This document shows positions 1-5,459 of a DNA stretch of 5,459 nucleotides, piece after piece; within the stretch, counting starts at the first letter, position 1; every line of letters starts with the position of its first letter. This DNA comes from an uncultured bacterium (GTDB lineage: Bacteria; Planctomycetota; Phycisphaerae; Phycisphaerales; SM1A02): assembly GCA_903914045.1 (NCBI GenBank), contig CAIWNO010000137.1, forward strand, positions 1 through 5,459, given 5' to 3'. Position numbers and translations under genes: made by a program. The notes under the pieces are model-generated. The model made no database searches and was not told the DNA's origin. It worked only from the letters and a program-made list of their open reading frames with translations.

Positions 1-10
1 ATCTTGAACT

Positions 11-45
11 CTTCCGCTGATCGTCGTCGTTCAGTGCCGCGGAAG
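11..45 (+). other. Hairpin-capable leader upstream of the small basic protein gene
   Basis: CTTCCG at 11-16 can pair with CGGAAG at 40-45, and CTGA at 17-20 with TCAG at 31-34. This leaves a 10-base loop made of TCGTCGTCGT and a 5-base bulge at 35-39. No T-run follows, so it does not look like a classical intrinsic terminator; a leader structure or chance are both possible. The heptamer CTTGAAC also occurs on both sides, at 3-9 and 54-60. The stem is read directly from the sequence; any function is inference. Confidence 0.25.
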
Positions 46-79
46 TCTTAACACTTGAACGACATCGGAAGTTTCTGAC

Positions 80-385
80 ATGAGCATTCATCCAAGTTTA
101 AAAACCAAGTCCGGCGCATTGAATCAACATCGCAACGTGCTTACGCGCGCGGAGCGAATCGATCGGCTCACCTTAGAGGGACGCTTCGACATTGCGACCA
201 AGTCCGTACTTGGAACAGTGAAGGTTCGATCCATCAAAGCAGCCGTGAGCAAGAAGCCGAAGAAGGAAGCAGTTGCTGGTGCTGAAGGCGCCGCCGCTGG
301 AGCCAAGCCAGCAGCGGGTGCTAAACCTGCAGCGGGTGCCGCCAAGCCAGCCGCTGCCGCAGCTAAACCTGCCGCCAAGAAGTGA
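80..385 (+). CDS. PVC superphylum signature small basic protein with Ala/Pro/Lys-rich tail
   Basis: This 101-residue, strongly basic protein begins with the block MSIHPSLK, then HRNVLTRAERI at residues 17-27 and VKVRSIK at 47-53. I recognise this as the small basic protein conserved across Planctomycetes, Verrucomicrobia and Chlamydiae (the PVC signature protein). That family resembles small nucleic-acid-binding or ribosome-associated proteins, but its exact role is not established. The core fills about residues 1-53. Residues 54-101 form a low-complexity tail: a KKPKK cluster, an Ala/Gly linker, four AKPAA units and a terminal KK. The tail looks disordered and histone-H1-like, suited to contacting nucleic acid (inference). 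The ATG gives the exact conserved N-terminus, and GGAAG at 67-71 could be a weak ribosome binding site 8 nt upstream. The aminotransferase gene follows 32 bp downstream on the same strand. Family assignment is confident; function is not. Confidence 0.88.
   Translation: MSIHPSLKTKSGALNQHRNVLTRAERIDRLTLEGRFDIATKSVLGTVKVRSIKAAVSKKPKKEAVAGAEGAAAGAKPAAGAKPAAGAAKPAAAAAKPAAKK
302..376 (+). repeat. Coding repeats: four AKPAA units in the small basic protein tail
   Basis: Residues 75-79, 81-85, 88-92 and 95-99 each read AKPAA. The Lys-Pro codons alternate strictly between AAGCCA (units 1 and 3) and AAACCT (units 2 and 4). This suggests that a two-unit block was duplicated, rather than a single motif being copied four times. 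Spacing between the lysines is 6, 7 and 7 residues. The repeats are seen directly; the duplication history is inferred from codon choice. Confidence 0.7.
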
Positions 386-417
386 TCCGTCAAGTTCACG
401 CTGTAGCGAGTTAAACC

Positions 418-1569
418 ATGATTGAACGACTTCTATCAGTTCGAAGTCGTTCCATTGATTCTTCGGGCATTCGCAAGGTTTTTGACCTTGGAACGAAAAT
501 GCAGGACCCGATTAATCTGTCCATTGGTCAGCCAGATTTTCCCGTGTCTGAGGCCATGAAAGAAGCCGCCATTGCGGCCATTCGTGAAAATAAAAACGGC
601 TACACCGTGACGCAAGGAATTCCGCAATTGCTTGCGGCGGTTCGCCAACGTCTTGAACATGATTTCGGAGCGGGGTGGTCCACCACAAATGAAAATCTTT
701 CCGCCGTCATCACCAGCGGAACCAGTGGTGGAATTCTTTTGGCGTTGATGTCGCTGCTTGATTCTGGCGACGAATTTATTTCGCCCGATCCATATTTTGT
801 CATGTATCCGCAAGTTGGAAAGTTGCTCAGCGCACACTGCGTCTTGTGCGACACCTATCCAGATTTCCGCATGACCGCCGCGCGTGTTGAGCCGCTGATC
901 ACTGAGCGCACCAAGGCTGTGTTGTTGAACAGTCCAAGCAATCCATGCGGCACGGTTTTGACGGCTAAGGAAATTGTGGAGCTTGTGCAGTTGTGTGAGC
1001 GCCGCGGCGTGCTGCTGATCTCCGATGAAATTTACGATGAGTTCTGTTTCAGCGACGCGCGCGAAAATGGATTGTGCCCGTCGCCGGGCAGAATCAGCAA
1101 CAATTGCCTGATTATTCGCGGTTTTGGAAAAACCCACGGTTGCACGGGTTGGCGACTTGGTTACGCCGCCGGGCCTACGCCGCTGATTCAAGAAATGGCC
1201 AAGTTGCAGCAAAGCACATTTGTGTGCGCGCCGTCGCCGCTGCAATGGGGAGTGGTTCCATCTTTTCAAGAGGACCTGTCCAGCGTGCTAAAGGAATATG
1301 AGGGGCGAAGACAAATGGTGCTTGACGCATTTTCTGGCGTGGCCAATGTCACGCGTCCAGGCGGGGCCTTCTACGCGTTTGTTGAAGTGCCGCCACAATT
1401 AAATCTAAGCGCGTCGCACTTTGTGGAGCAAGCCATCGCCAAGCGCGTGTTGATTATTCCTGGCTCGGTCTTCAGCCACCGCGACACGCACTTTCGATTA
1501 AGTTTCGCCGCGGCGCGCCCCAAACTTGCCGAAGGTCTTGGCATTTTGCGCGAACTCATGAGCACGTGA
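418..1569 (+). CDS. PLP-dependent aminotransferase, class I/II (fold type I, aspartate aminotransferase-like)
   Basis: A cytoplasmic transaminase that moves an amino group between an amino acid and a 2-oxo acid through pyridoxal phosphate. At 383 residues it is full length for the family. Visible landmarks in order are IGQPD (36-40), GYTVTQG (61-67) near the substrate entrance, SGTSGG (100-105) for cofactor phosphate binding, and Tyr126 in the DPYF segment, likely stacking on the PLP ring. They continue with NSPSNPCG (171-178) with Asn175, SDEIYDEF (202-209) with Asp203 pairing the pyridine nitrogen and Tyr206, and GFGKTHGCTGWRLGY (235-249) with the Schiff-base Lys238 and phosphate-contacting Arg246. 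Arg360 in FRLSFA should bind the substrate carboxylate. An in-frame TAA at 412-414 rules out an earlier start. No Shine-Dalgarno is visible, so translation may depend on the preceding gene 32 bp upstream. Substrate specificity cannot be read from sequence; aspartate, alanine or aromatic substrates are all possible. Confidence 0.95.
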   Translation: MIERLLSVRSRSIDSSGIRKVFDLGTKMQDPINLSIGQPDFPVSEAMKEAAIAAIRENKNGYTVTQGIPQLLAAVRQRLEHDFGAGWSTTNENLSAVITSGTSGGILLALMSLLDSGDEFISPDPYFVMYPQVGKLLSAHCVLCDTYPDFRMTAARVEPLITERTKAVLLNSPSNPCGTVLTAKEIVELVQLCERRGVLLISDEIYDEFCFSDARENGLCPSPGRISNNCLIIRGFGKTHGCTGWRLGYAAGPTPLIQEMAKLQQSTFVCAPSPLQWGVVPSFQEDLSSVLKEYEGRRQMVLDAFSGVANVTRPGGAFYAFVEVPPQLNLSASHFVEQAIAKRVLIIPGSVFSHRDTHFRLSFAAARPKLAEGLGILRELMST

Positions 1570-1588
1570 CGCGCGCATGTGCGCTCAA

Positions 1589-2434
1589 TCACTCGCCCGG
1601 AATATGCGTGAACGTTCCTGACCAAGGACTACTGGCGGTGCCCAGCAATTTGCGCGCAATTCTGCCTGATTTGTAGCCAAAGTAGCCGGCCTCCAAAGCC
1701 AGGCGCATGGCGTGCGCCATGTGAACTGGATCCGCCGCGTGCGCAATGCCAGTGTTCAGCAACACGCCGTCGGCGCCAAGCTCCATGGCCAGAGTGACAT
1801 CGCTTGGTGTGCCAACGCCCGCGTCAACAATCACTGGATAATCCGCGCGTCCACCATGCGCTGGATTTTTTAACAAGTCAATCAAAATCATAATGGCCTC
1901 GCGATTGGCAATGCCGCGGCCGGAACCAATTGGACTTCCAGCGGGCATAACGCTGGTCGCGCCCGCGTCTCGCAATCGCACGGCGGCAATTGGGTCGTCG
2001 CTGCTGTAGCACAGAACTTCAAAACCATCTTTCACCAATTCCGCGCACGCTTCAATGGTGCCAACGGGATCAGGCAACAGCGTAGCCTTGTCGCCCAGCA
2101 CTTCAAGTTTCACCCAGCGCTGTCCCGCATTTCCAAGTTGCTCCAGAAGTTCACGGCCAAGTCGCGCCACGCGCACGGCATCCGCCGCGGTGAAACAGCC
2201 AGCGGTATTGGGCAAAATGGTCAATTCATCAAGTGGTAACGCCTCAAGCAGCGAGCGACCTTGCTTGTCATACAAGCGCTCGCGGCGCACGGCCACGGTA
2301 ATAGCGTCGGCGCGACTGGCCGCAAGCGCAAGGCGCATTTGTTCAACGTCCTTGTATTTTCCAGTGCCAACCACAAGCCGTGAGCGCAGCAAAAAACTTC
2401 CAACACGTAGCGGCGGTGGAATCAGATCGTCCAT
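1589..2434 (-). CDS. thiG: Thiazole synthase ThiG
   Basis: ThiG condenses 1-deoxy-D-xylulose 5-phosphate, dehydroglycine and sulfur from ThiS thiocarboxylate into the thiazole phosphate moiety of thiamin. It is a cytoplasmic (beta/alpha)8 barrel. The 281 residues contain the diagnostic series GTGKY (23-27), ITVAVRR (45-51), LPNTAGC (74-80), WVKLEV (107-112) with Lys109 as the expected Schiff-base lysine, MPAGSPIGSG (163-172), DAGVGTPSD (204-212) and GVLLNTGIA (223-231) for the phosphate site, and KSGRIA near 255-260. Length is slightly above the usual 255-270, with a short C-terminal extension. Its start lies 3 bp after the thiS stop, so the two form one transcript. GGAGG at 2445-2449 precedes the ATG by 10 nt. 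The downstream end converges on the aminotransferase gene with 19 bp between the stops. No key residue appears missing. Confidence 0.97.
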   Translation of the reverse strand: MDDLIPPPLRVGSFLLRSRLVVGTGKYKDVEQMRLALAASRADAITVAVRRERLYDKQGRSLLEALPLDELTILPNTAGCFTAADAVRVARLGRELLEQLGNAGQRWVKLEVLGDKATLLPDPVGTIEACAELVKDGFEVLCYSSDDPIAAVRLRDAGATSVMPAGSPIGSGRGIANREAIMILIDLLKNPAHGGRADYPVIVDAGVGTPSDVTLAMELGADGVLLNTGIAHAADPVHMAHAMRLALEAGYFGYKSGRIARKLLGTASSPWSGTFTHIPGE

Positions 2435-2437
2435 GAT

Positions 2438-2647
2438 TCAGCCGCCTCCAACCAGGGTGACTAGTTCCACGCGGTCACCTTGGCGCAACTGGTGCAGCGC
2501 GTGTTTGGATTTGGGAACAAGCTGCTCATTTACTTCAACGGCGCATGGAACGTCGCCACGCCCCAATTGAAAAAGCAAATCAGCGACAGTGTCCACATTG
2601 TCAAAATGTGTTTGCGCGCCGTTGACATGGATATCAATTTTCAACAT
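2438..2647 (-). CDS. thiS: Sulfur carrier protein ThiS
   Basis: ThiS is a ubiquitin-like sulfur carrier. Its C-terminal glycine is adenylated by a ThiF-type enzyme, converted to a thiocarboxylate, and donates sulfur to ThiG. The 69 residues from MLKIDIHVNG fit the family size (about 65-70). Visible features are the first beta hairpin with VNG, the helix VADLLFQLG (21-29), VAVEVN-like CAVEVN (35-40), the family motif VPKSKH (44-49), the segment GDRVELVTLVGGG (57-69) and the functional Gly-Gly end. A longer reading from an ATG at 2704 would add 19 residues of unrelated character and run into the divergent lipoprotein gene, so I prefer 2647. No Shine-Dalgarno precedes this start. No ThiF is encoded in the window, so activation depends on a gene elsewhere. 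Confidence 0.95.
   Translation of the reverse strand: MLKIDIHVNGAQTHFDNVDTVADLLFQLGRGDVPCAVEVNEQLVPKSKHALHQLRQGDRVELVTLVGGG
2445..2449 (-). promoter_or_regulatory. Ribosome binding site for thiG inside the end of thiS
   Basis: On the minus strand GGAGG lies 10 nt upstream of the thiG ATG. It is formed by the codons GTT-GGA-GGC-GGC that encode the C-terminal Val-Gly-Gly-Gly of ThiS, so one sequence supplies both the sulfur-carrying glycines and a Shine-Dalgarno. It is the clearest Shine-Dalgarno in the window. The sequence is directly visible; its use is inferred. Confidence 0.6.
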
Positions 2648-2689
2648 GGTTTCAAATAGTAGTGCAAGTTTGGTGGCTAGACTTGAGGT

Positions 2690-3571
2690 GTGCGATGGAT
2701 TCATTTTTCAATTCTGCTGTGCGCGTTGGTCACGCTTGTGGGCTGCAAGAAACCCAAGTTCAACACTCGCACGCCCGAGGACATGTTGGACGCCGCCACC
2801 GAAATGGTCACTCAAAATCATGCGGAGTATTTGCCGGGATTGATTGAAATTCCGCCGCGCGATGTCACTTTTGATGACGGCGTGACCGAGGGCAGCGCCA
2901 TTGCAGAAGTGAAGAGTAAGGCCGGCGACATGTTGGCGCGATTGGTGCGCGTGGCCGGCGTGTTGCGCGAGCGCTTTCCAAAGCAAGTCGACAAGGAAAT
3001 CAAATCCGTGTTGGGCAAGGGTAAAAAAGCTTCGACACGCGATCTCGCCATCGCCGCTATCGCCAATCCGGCCGCGTGGCTTACAGCGCAACGCGCGTTG
3101 ATCACCACAACTGATCTTGGCGATGGCACAGCCGCGCTTAGTTTTGACGGTCAACCTATTTTTGCAGGCGCTCTCACGCTTATACAAACGGACAATGGGT
3201 GGCGTATTCGATTTCCAGTTGAGCTGGTGCGCTCAAGCAAATATTGGCCCGATTCGCGCGAGGAGTGGGCCGTAGTGGCCAGCATGATGTTGGCGGTGGA
3301 GAACGCATTGAAAGATTTTGAGCGCGATCTCAATAGTGGCGCCATTAAAAATCTTGACGCTGCCAGTTCACGTGTTGGTCGCCTTATTGGTGAAAGCGTA
3401 GCCGCTCAATCCATCATCTACGCCATGATGAAACGCGATGAAGATGAAGCGCCGGTTGTTGAAGCCGCGCAACAGACTGACACTTCAATTCAAGAGAGTA
3501 AAACTGCGCAGTCTGATGAGGGGAAAAAATCCGCTCCAAATTCAAAACCGGCCAAAGTGTCATCGCCATAA
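2690..3571 (+). CDS. Putative lipoprotein of unknown function
   Basis: This 293-residue protein starts with a lipoprotein signal: a basic Arg2, a hydrophobic stretch at about 4-18 and the lipobox LVGC (16-19), with Cys19 as the lipidation site. It should be exported and anchored in a membrane facing the periplasm. I do not recognise the family. The mature part begins KKPKFNTRTPEDML, then a mostly helical region (about 30-125) rich in Ala, Lys and Asp. A beta-like segment follows (about 145-180: ALSFDGQPIFAG, then DNGWRIRFPVEL) that resembles the end strands of NTF2-like or similar alpha+beta domains, although this is speculative. A second helical part spans about 190-248. Residues 249-293 are polar, acidic then Lys/Ser-rich, and probably disordered. 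The start is GTG: an in-frame TGA at 2684-2686 excludes anything earlier, and a later start would remove the signal peptide. GAGG at 2685-2688 sits only 1 nt before the GTG, too close for normal Shine-Dalgarno use. Confidence 0.82.
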   Translation: MRWIHFSILLCALVTLVGCKKPKFNTRTPEDMLDAATEMVTQNHAEYLPGLIEIPPRDVTFDDGVTEGSAIAEVKSKAGDMLARLVRVAGVLRERFPKQVDKEIKSVLGKGKKASTRDLAIAAIANPAAWLTAQRALITTTDLGDGTAALSFDGQPIFAGALTLIQTDNGWRIRFPVELVRSSKYWPDSREEWAVVASMMLAVENALKDFERDLNSGAIKNLDAASSRVGRLIGESVAAQSIIYAMMKRDEDEAPVVEAAQQTDTSIQESKTAQSDEGKKSAPNSKPAKVSSP

Positions 3572-3590
3572 TGATGGATTTGCCGCGCGT

Positions 3591-5078
3591 TTATCGAATA
3601 AATAAATAGCTTGCCGCCGCCAAAATGGGCAGCAACACGCAGCACGCCCACACAATGTATCCACCAAACGACGGCATATTCACGCCTTCTTTGGCGGCGA
3701 TGGCGCGCACCATGAGATTGGGTCCATTACCTATGTAAGTCATGGCGCCCATGAACACGGCGCCACATGAAATGGCGGTAAGAAGATCATGCCTCACAAA
3801 CTCGCCGCCAGTCAGCGGTAAAATTCCCACGCCAACGTGCTGAGGCGTCAGCGTATTGGCCACCTCCAAGAACACCACATACGTTGGCGCATTGTCAAGC
3901 ACACTTGAAAGCGCGCCCGTGATCCAGAAAAATGAAAGCGGCGAGTTGATTCCAAGTTCGCCGCCATTGGTGCTTAAGACCGCCATTGGAATTTGCATGG
4001 CAAGAAATAATCCCGAGAAGATGGCGGCGACTTCGCCAATGGGGGTGAACGAAAATCCTTGCAACGTGCGAACGCCCATGGGTGTGGCCATCAGGCTGAA
4101 GCCAGTCAACGCAAGTAGGACCGCTTCGCGCAACAAGTTGGGAGCCATGACTCCAAAGAGGGGCAGTGGTTTTCCTGGCGCGATCACAGCCACTGAAATC
4201 ACCGCAAGCACAAGCAGCATGGCGTTGCTTTGTCCATGTATTGTGATGCGATGATCCTGAGTCAAACTTTCACGGTGCTGGTGGAATCCCTCTTGTTTCC
4301 ATGCACGCAGATCCATCACATAAAACACCAGTAAAATGGCCGTATTCACAAATAGCCAGGGCTTCCACATGGTCAATGTCCACTCAAATGGAACGCCGCG
4401 CAAATAGCCAAGAAACAGCGGTGGGTCGCCAATGGGCAGCAGCAAGCCGCCGCAATTACTCACCACAAAAATAAAGAACACCACAATGGGCGCGCGGCAC
4501 GAGCGGTGCGAATTGGCTTTAAGCAGCGGACGAATTAACAACATGCTTGCGCCTGTGGTGCCAAGCAGGTTTGCCAACACCGCGCCCGCGGCAAGAATAA
4601 GCGTGTTCAATTTTGGAGTTGCCGAGAAGCTGCCTCCAATGGAAATGCCGCCAGCGATCACAAACAAACTGAATAGCAAAATAATAAATGGAACATATTC
4701 ATCCAGCCCATGCTTTGCCGCGGTCGCCGCGGCCTCCACACTCACTTGGCTGGCCAACCAGGTCAGGGCCGCCAATCCAAGAACGCAACTCACCAACAAC
4801 TTGCTGCTGTTGCGTTCCCACCAATGTTCGATGGTGGAAATCATTGGGGCAATGGCGATACAGAGCAGCAGTACCGCGAATGGAATGCACCCCACAATCC
4901 ATGTGGGGCGCGCCGCGACAAGCGCGTACAGATTCTCGGTGTGCGCCGACAGTCCGCGCAAGGCGATCAAGGCCGCAAGCGTGGCCGCGACAATGGCCGC
5001 AATAATTGTGAATTTGCCCGCGCTGGCAGAATGAGCCGCATCATGGTTGTGCGTTGTGTTGGGTGATTGGGTGGACAT
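3591..5078 (-). CDS. NhaD/CitMHS-type (ion transporter superfamily) membrane protein, probable sodium:proton antiporter
   Basis: This 495-residue polytopic inner-membrane protein probably exchanges Na+ for H+; related families carry citrate or other anions, so the substrate is inferred. About 12-13 hydrophobic spans are visible, near 22-42, 60-80, 93-110, 127-150, 157-180, 196-215, 240-255, 285-301, 317-332, 346-366, 382-404, 430-450 and 470-492. The two-fold repeat typical of the superfamily shows as paired re-entrant motifs. In the first half these are NLLGTTGASMLLIRP (170-184) and SNCGGLLLPIGDPPLFLG (207-224). In the second half they are SSVLDNAPTYVVFLE (391-405) with Asp395-Asn396, and GAMTYIGNGPNLMVRA (444-459). 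The N-terminus, before the first span, is polar and His/Ser-rich. An in-frame TAA at 5091-5093 fixes the start at 5078, and no Shine-Dalgarno is evident. Its 3' end faces the lipoprotein gene 19 bp away. The overall pattern resembles the putative citrate transport (CitMHS_2) group often annotated as sodium:proton antiporters. Confidence 0.88.
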   Translation of the reverse strand: MSTQSPNTTHNHDAAHSASAGKFTIIAAIVAATLAALIALRGLSAHTENLYALVAARPTWIVGCIPFAVLLLCIAIAPMISTIEHWWERNSSKLLVSCVLGLAALTWLASQVSVEAAATAAKHGLDEYVPFIILLFSLFVIAGGISIGGSFSATPKLNTLILAAGAVLANLLGTTGASMLLIRPLLKANSHRSCRAPIVVFFIFVVSNCGGLLLPIGDPPLFLGYLRGVPFEWTLTMWKPWLFVNTAILLVFYVMDLRAWKQEGFHQHRESLTQDHRITIHGQSNAMLLVLAVISVAVIAPGKPLPLFGVMAPNLLREAVLLALTGFSLMATPMGVRTLQGFSFTPIGEVAAIFSGLFLAMQIPMAVLSTNGGELGINSPLSFFWITGALSSVLDNAPTYVVFLEVANTLTPQHVGVGILPLTGGEFVRHDLLTAISCGAVFMGAMTYIGNGPNLMVRAIAAKEGVNMPSFGGYIVWACCVLLPILAAASYLFIR

Positions 5079-5107
5079 GAAAATGAATTCTTACAGGGCG
5101 TTCTAGC

Positions 5108-5136
5108 CTCATATTTGTATCAACAAGTTCTACCAA
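5108..5136 (-). promoter_or_regulatory. Weak candidate sigma70-like promoter for the transporter gene
   Basis: On the minus strand TTGGTA (5131-5136) and TATGAG (5108-5113) are separated by 17 nt. Each matches 4 of 6 consensus positions. They lie 29 bp or more before the transporter start at 5078, in the AT-richer part of the divergent intergenic region. Such weak matches arise often by chance, so this is only a placement suggestion. Confidence 0.2.
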
Positions 5137-5146
5137 CAATCATCTG

Positions 5147-5164
5147 TTTGCGTTATTTGCGTCA
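5147..5164. repeat. Tandem 9-bp repeat in the divergent intergenic region
   Basis: TTTGCGTTA (5147-5155) is followed directly by TTTGCGTCA (5156-5164), matching at 8 of 9 positions. A further TTTGCG occurs at 5176-5181, running into the palindrome CACGTG at 5182-5187. The repeats lie between the transporter and the divergent secreted-protein gene, where an operator would be expected, but no regulator is identifiable. The rest of 5079-5286 shows nothing else I can support. Confidence 0.3.
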
Positions 5165-5286
5165 TAGAAAGTTTTTTTGCGCACGTGTGGTGAATGATGT
5201 GCGTGGTTGATTCATTCTTGCAGCGTCCATGGCGCAGATGTCGCGAATGTGTTGCTGAACTTGTCATTTCAAGGCACAATACTTCA

Positions 5287-5459
5287 ATGACATTGCTGTC
5301 CATGTGCGCCATTTCATGCGCGTTCATTCTCCAAAGCGCTGGCTTGGCTTTGCCAAACGATCCTGTCGTATTGACAACCAAGTTCGCCATCAGTGGCACC
5401 GCGCTTGAAATTGAATTGTTGCCCATCAACATTGCCGCGCACGCCAATGTCTTGCTTGG
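5287..5459 (+). CDS. Secreted protein, N-terminal fragment, unknown function (runs off window end)
   Basis: An open frame from ATG 5287 runs to the window edge without a stop (57 complete codons). The first 24 residues look like a signal peptide: a hydrophobic core LLSMCAISCAFILQ, then SAGLALPND with a plausible signal peptidase I site after AGLA (residues 18-21) or just beyond. The mature start, VVLTTKFAISGTALEIELLPIN, has alternating hydrophobic residues consistent with beta strands. The n-region of this start has no Lys or Arg, which is unusual. In-frame ATGs at 5194 and 5197 and a GTG at 5203 would add an Arg-rich extension of about 28-31 residues; TGA at 5191-5193 closes the frame upstream. 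I prefer 5287 but cannot settle it. Too little is present to assign a family. The gene is divergent from the transporter. Confidence 0.55.
   Translation, partial: MTLLSMCAISCAFILQSAGLALPNDPVVLTTKFAISGTALEIELLPINIAAHANVLL

Noticed and set aside
1..51. Possible C-terminal tail of an upstream plus-strand gene ending at TAA 49-51
   Set aside because: The 16 codons (ILNSSADRRRSVPRKS) show no recognisable motif and overlap a hairpin-capable stretch; too short to support.
124..399. Minus-strand frame rich in Ala/Pro/Gly opposite the small basic protein
   Set aside because: Its composition is simply the complement of the AKPAA repeats, and the plus-strand frame has the conserved PVC signature.
436..1269. 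Long 277-residue open frame on the minus strand opposite the aminotransferase
   Set aside because: Its translation is low in family-like motifs and rich in Arg/Asn/His, as expected for an antisense shadow, while the plus-strand frame has every aminotransferase landmark.
1571..1584. Small inverted repeat GCGCG-CATG-TGCGC between the convergent aminotransferase and thiG genes, as a bidirectional terminator
   Set aside because: The stem is only 5 bp including a G-U pair and no T-run follows on either strand; such GC-rich words are common here.
2055..2570. Plus-strand 171-residue frame across thiG and thiS
   Set aside because: Ser/Arg-rich antisense shadow of two confidently identified genes.
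4432..5034. Plus-strand 200-residue frame opposite the transporter
   Set aside because: The minus-strand frame encodes a coherent polytopic membrane protein with paired superfamily motifs; this is its shadow.
5130..5447. Minus-strand 105-residue frame overlapping the intergenic region and the secreted-protein gene
   Set aside because: No recognisable motif, and it conflicts with the plus-strand frame that has a signal peptide and runs open to the window end.

Overview
This 5.46 kb window is densely coded bacterial chromosome of moderate GC content (roughly half, by eye). The best taxonomic clue is the first gene. It encodes a small basic protein with the N-terminal signature MSIHPSLK...HRNVLTRAERI..L, which is characteristic of the Planctomycetes-Verrucomicrobia-Chlamydiae (PVC) superphylum signature protein. 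Shine-Dalgarno sequences are absent or poor at most starts and one start is GTG, which would suit a planctomycete. The lineage below superphylum (perhaps Phycisphaerae-like) is inference. No RNA gene, insertion sequence, CRISPR array or phage gene is visible.

Layout. Positions 1-79 hold a hairpin-capable leader. Positions 80-1569 (+) carry the PVC small basic protein, with an Ala/Pro/Lys-rich tail, followed 32 bp later by a complete fold-type I PLP aminotransferase; the two are probably cotranscribed. Positions 1589-2647 (-) carry a compact thiS-thiG pair for the thiazole half of thiamin, converging on the aminotransferase. Positions 2690-3571 (+) encode a lipoprotein of unknown function, divergent from thiS across only 42 bp. 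Positions 3591-5078 (-) encode a multi-membrane-span NhaD/CitMHS-type ion transporter that converges on the lipoprotein gene. Positions 5079-5286 are the largest noncoding stretch, a divergent intergenic region with a tandem 9-bp repeat. A secreted protein begins at about 5287 (+) and runs off the end of the window.

How the genes work together. Only thiS and thiG form a clear functional unit: ThiS carries sulfur on its C-terminal Gly-Gly and ThiG builds the thiazole ring. Their partners (ThiF, ThiH or ThiO, ThiC, ThiE, Dxs) are not in the window. The other genes look like ordinary housekeeping or envelope functions arranged in alternating orientation. I did not find convincing evidence of a new multi-gene system. 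The items most worth a second look are the repeat-built tail on the PVC signature protein, the uncharacterised lipoprotein and its odd start region, and the incomplete secreted protein with an ambiguous start.
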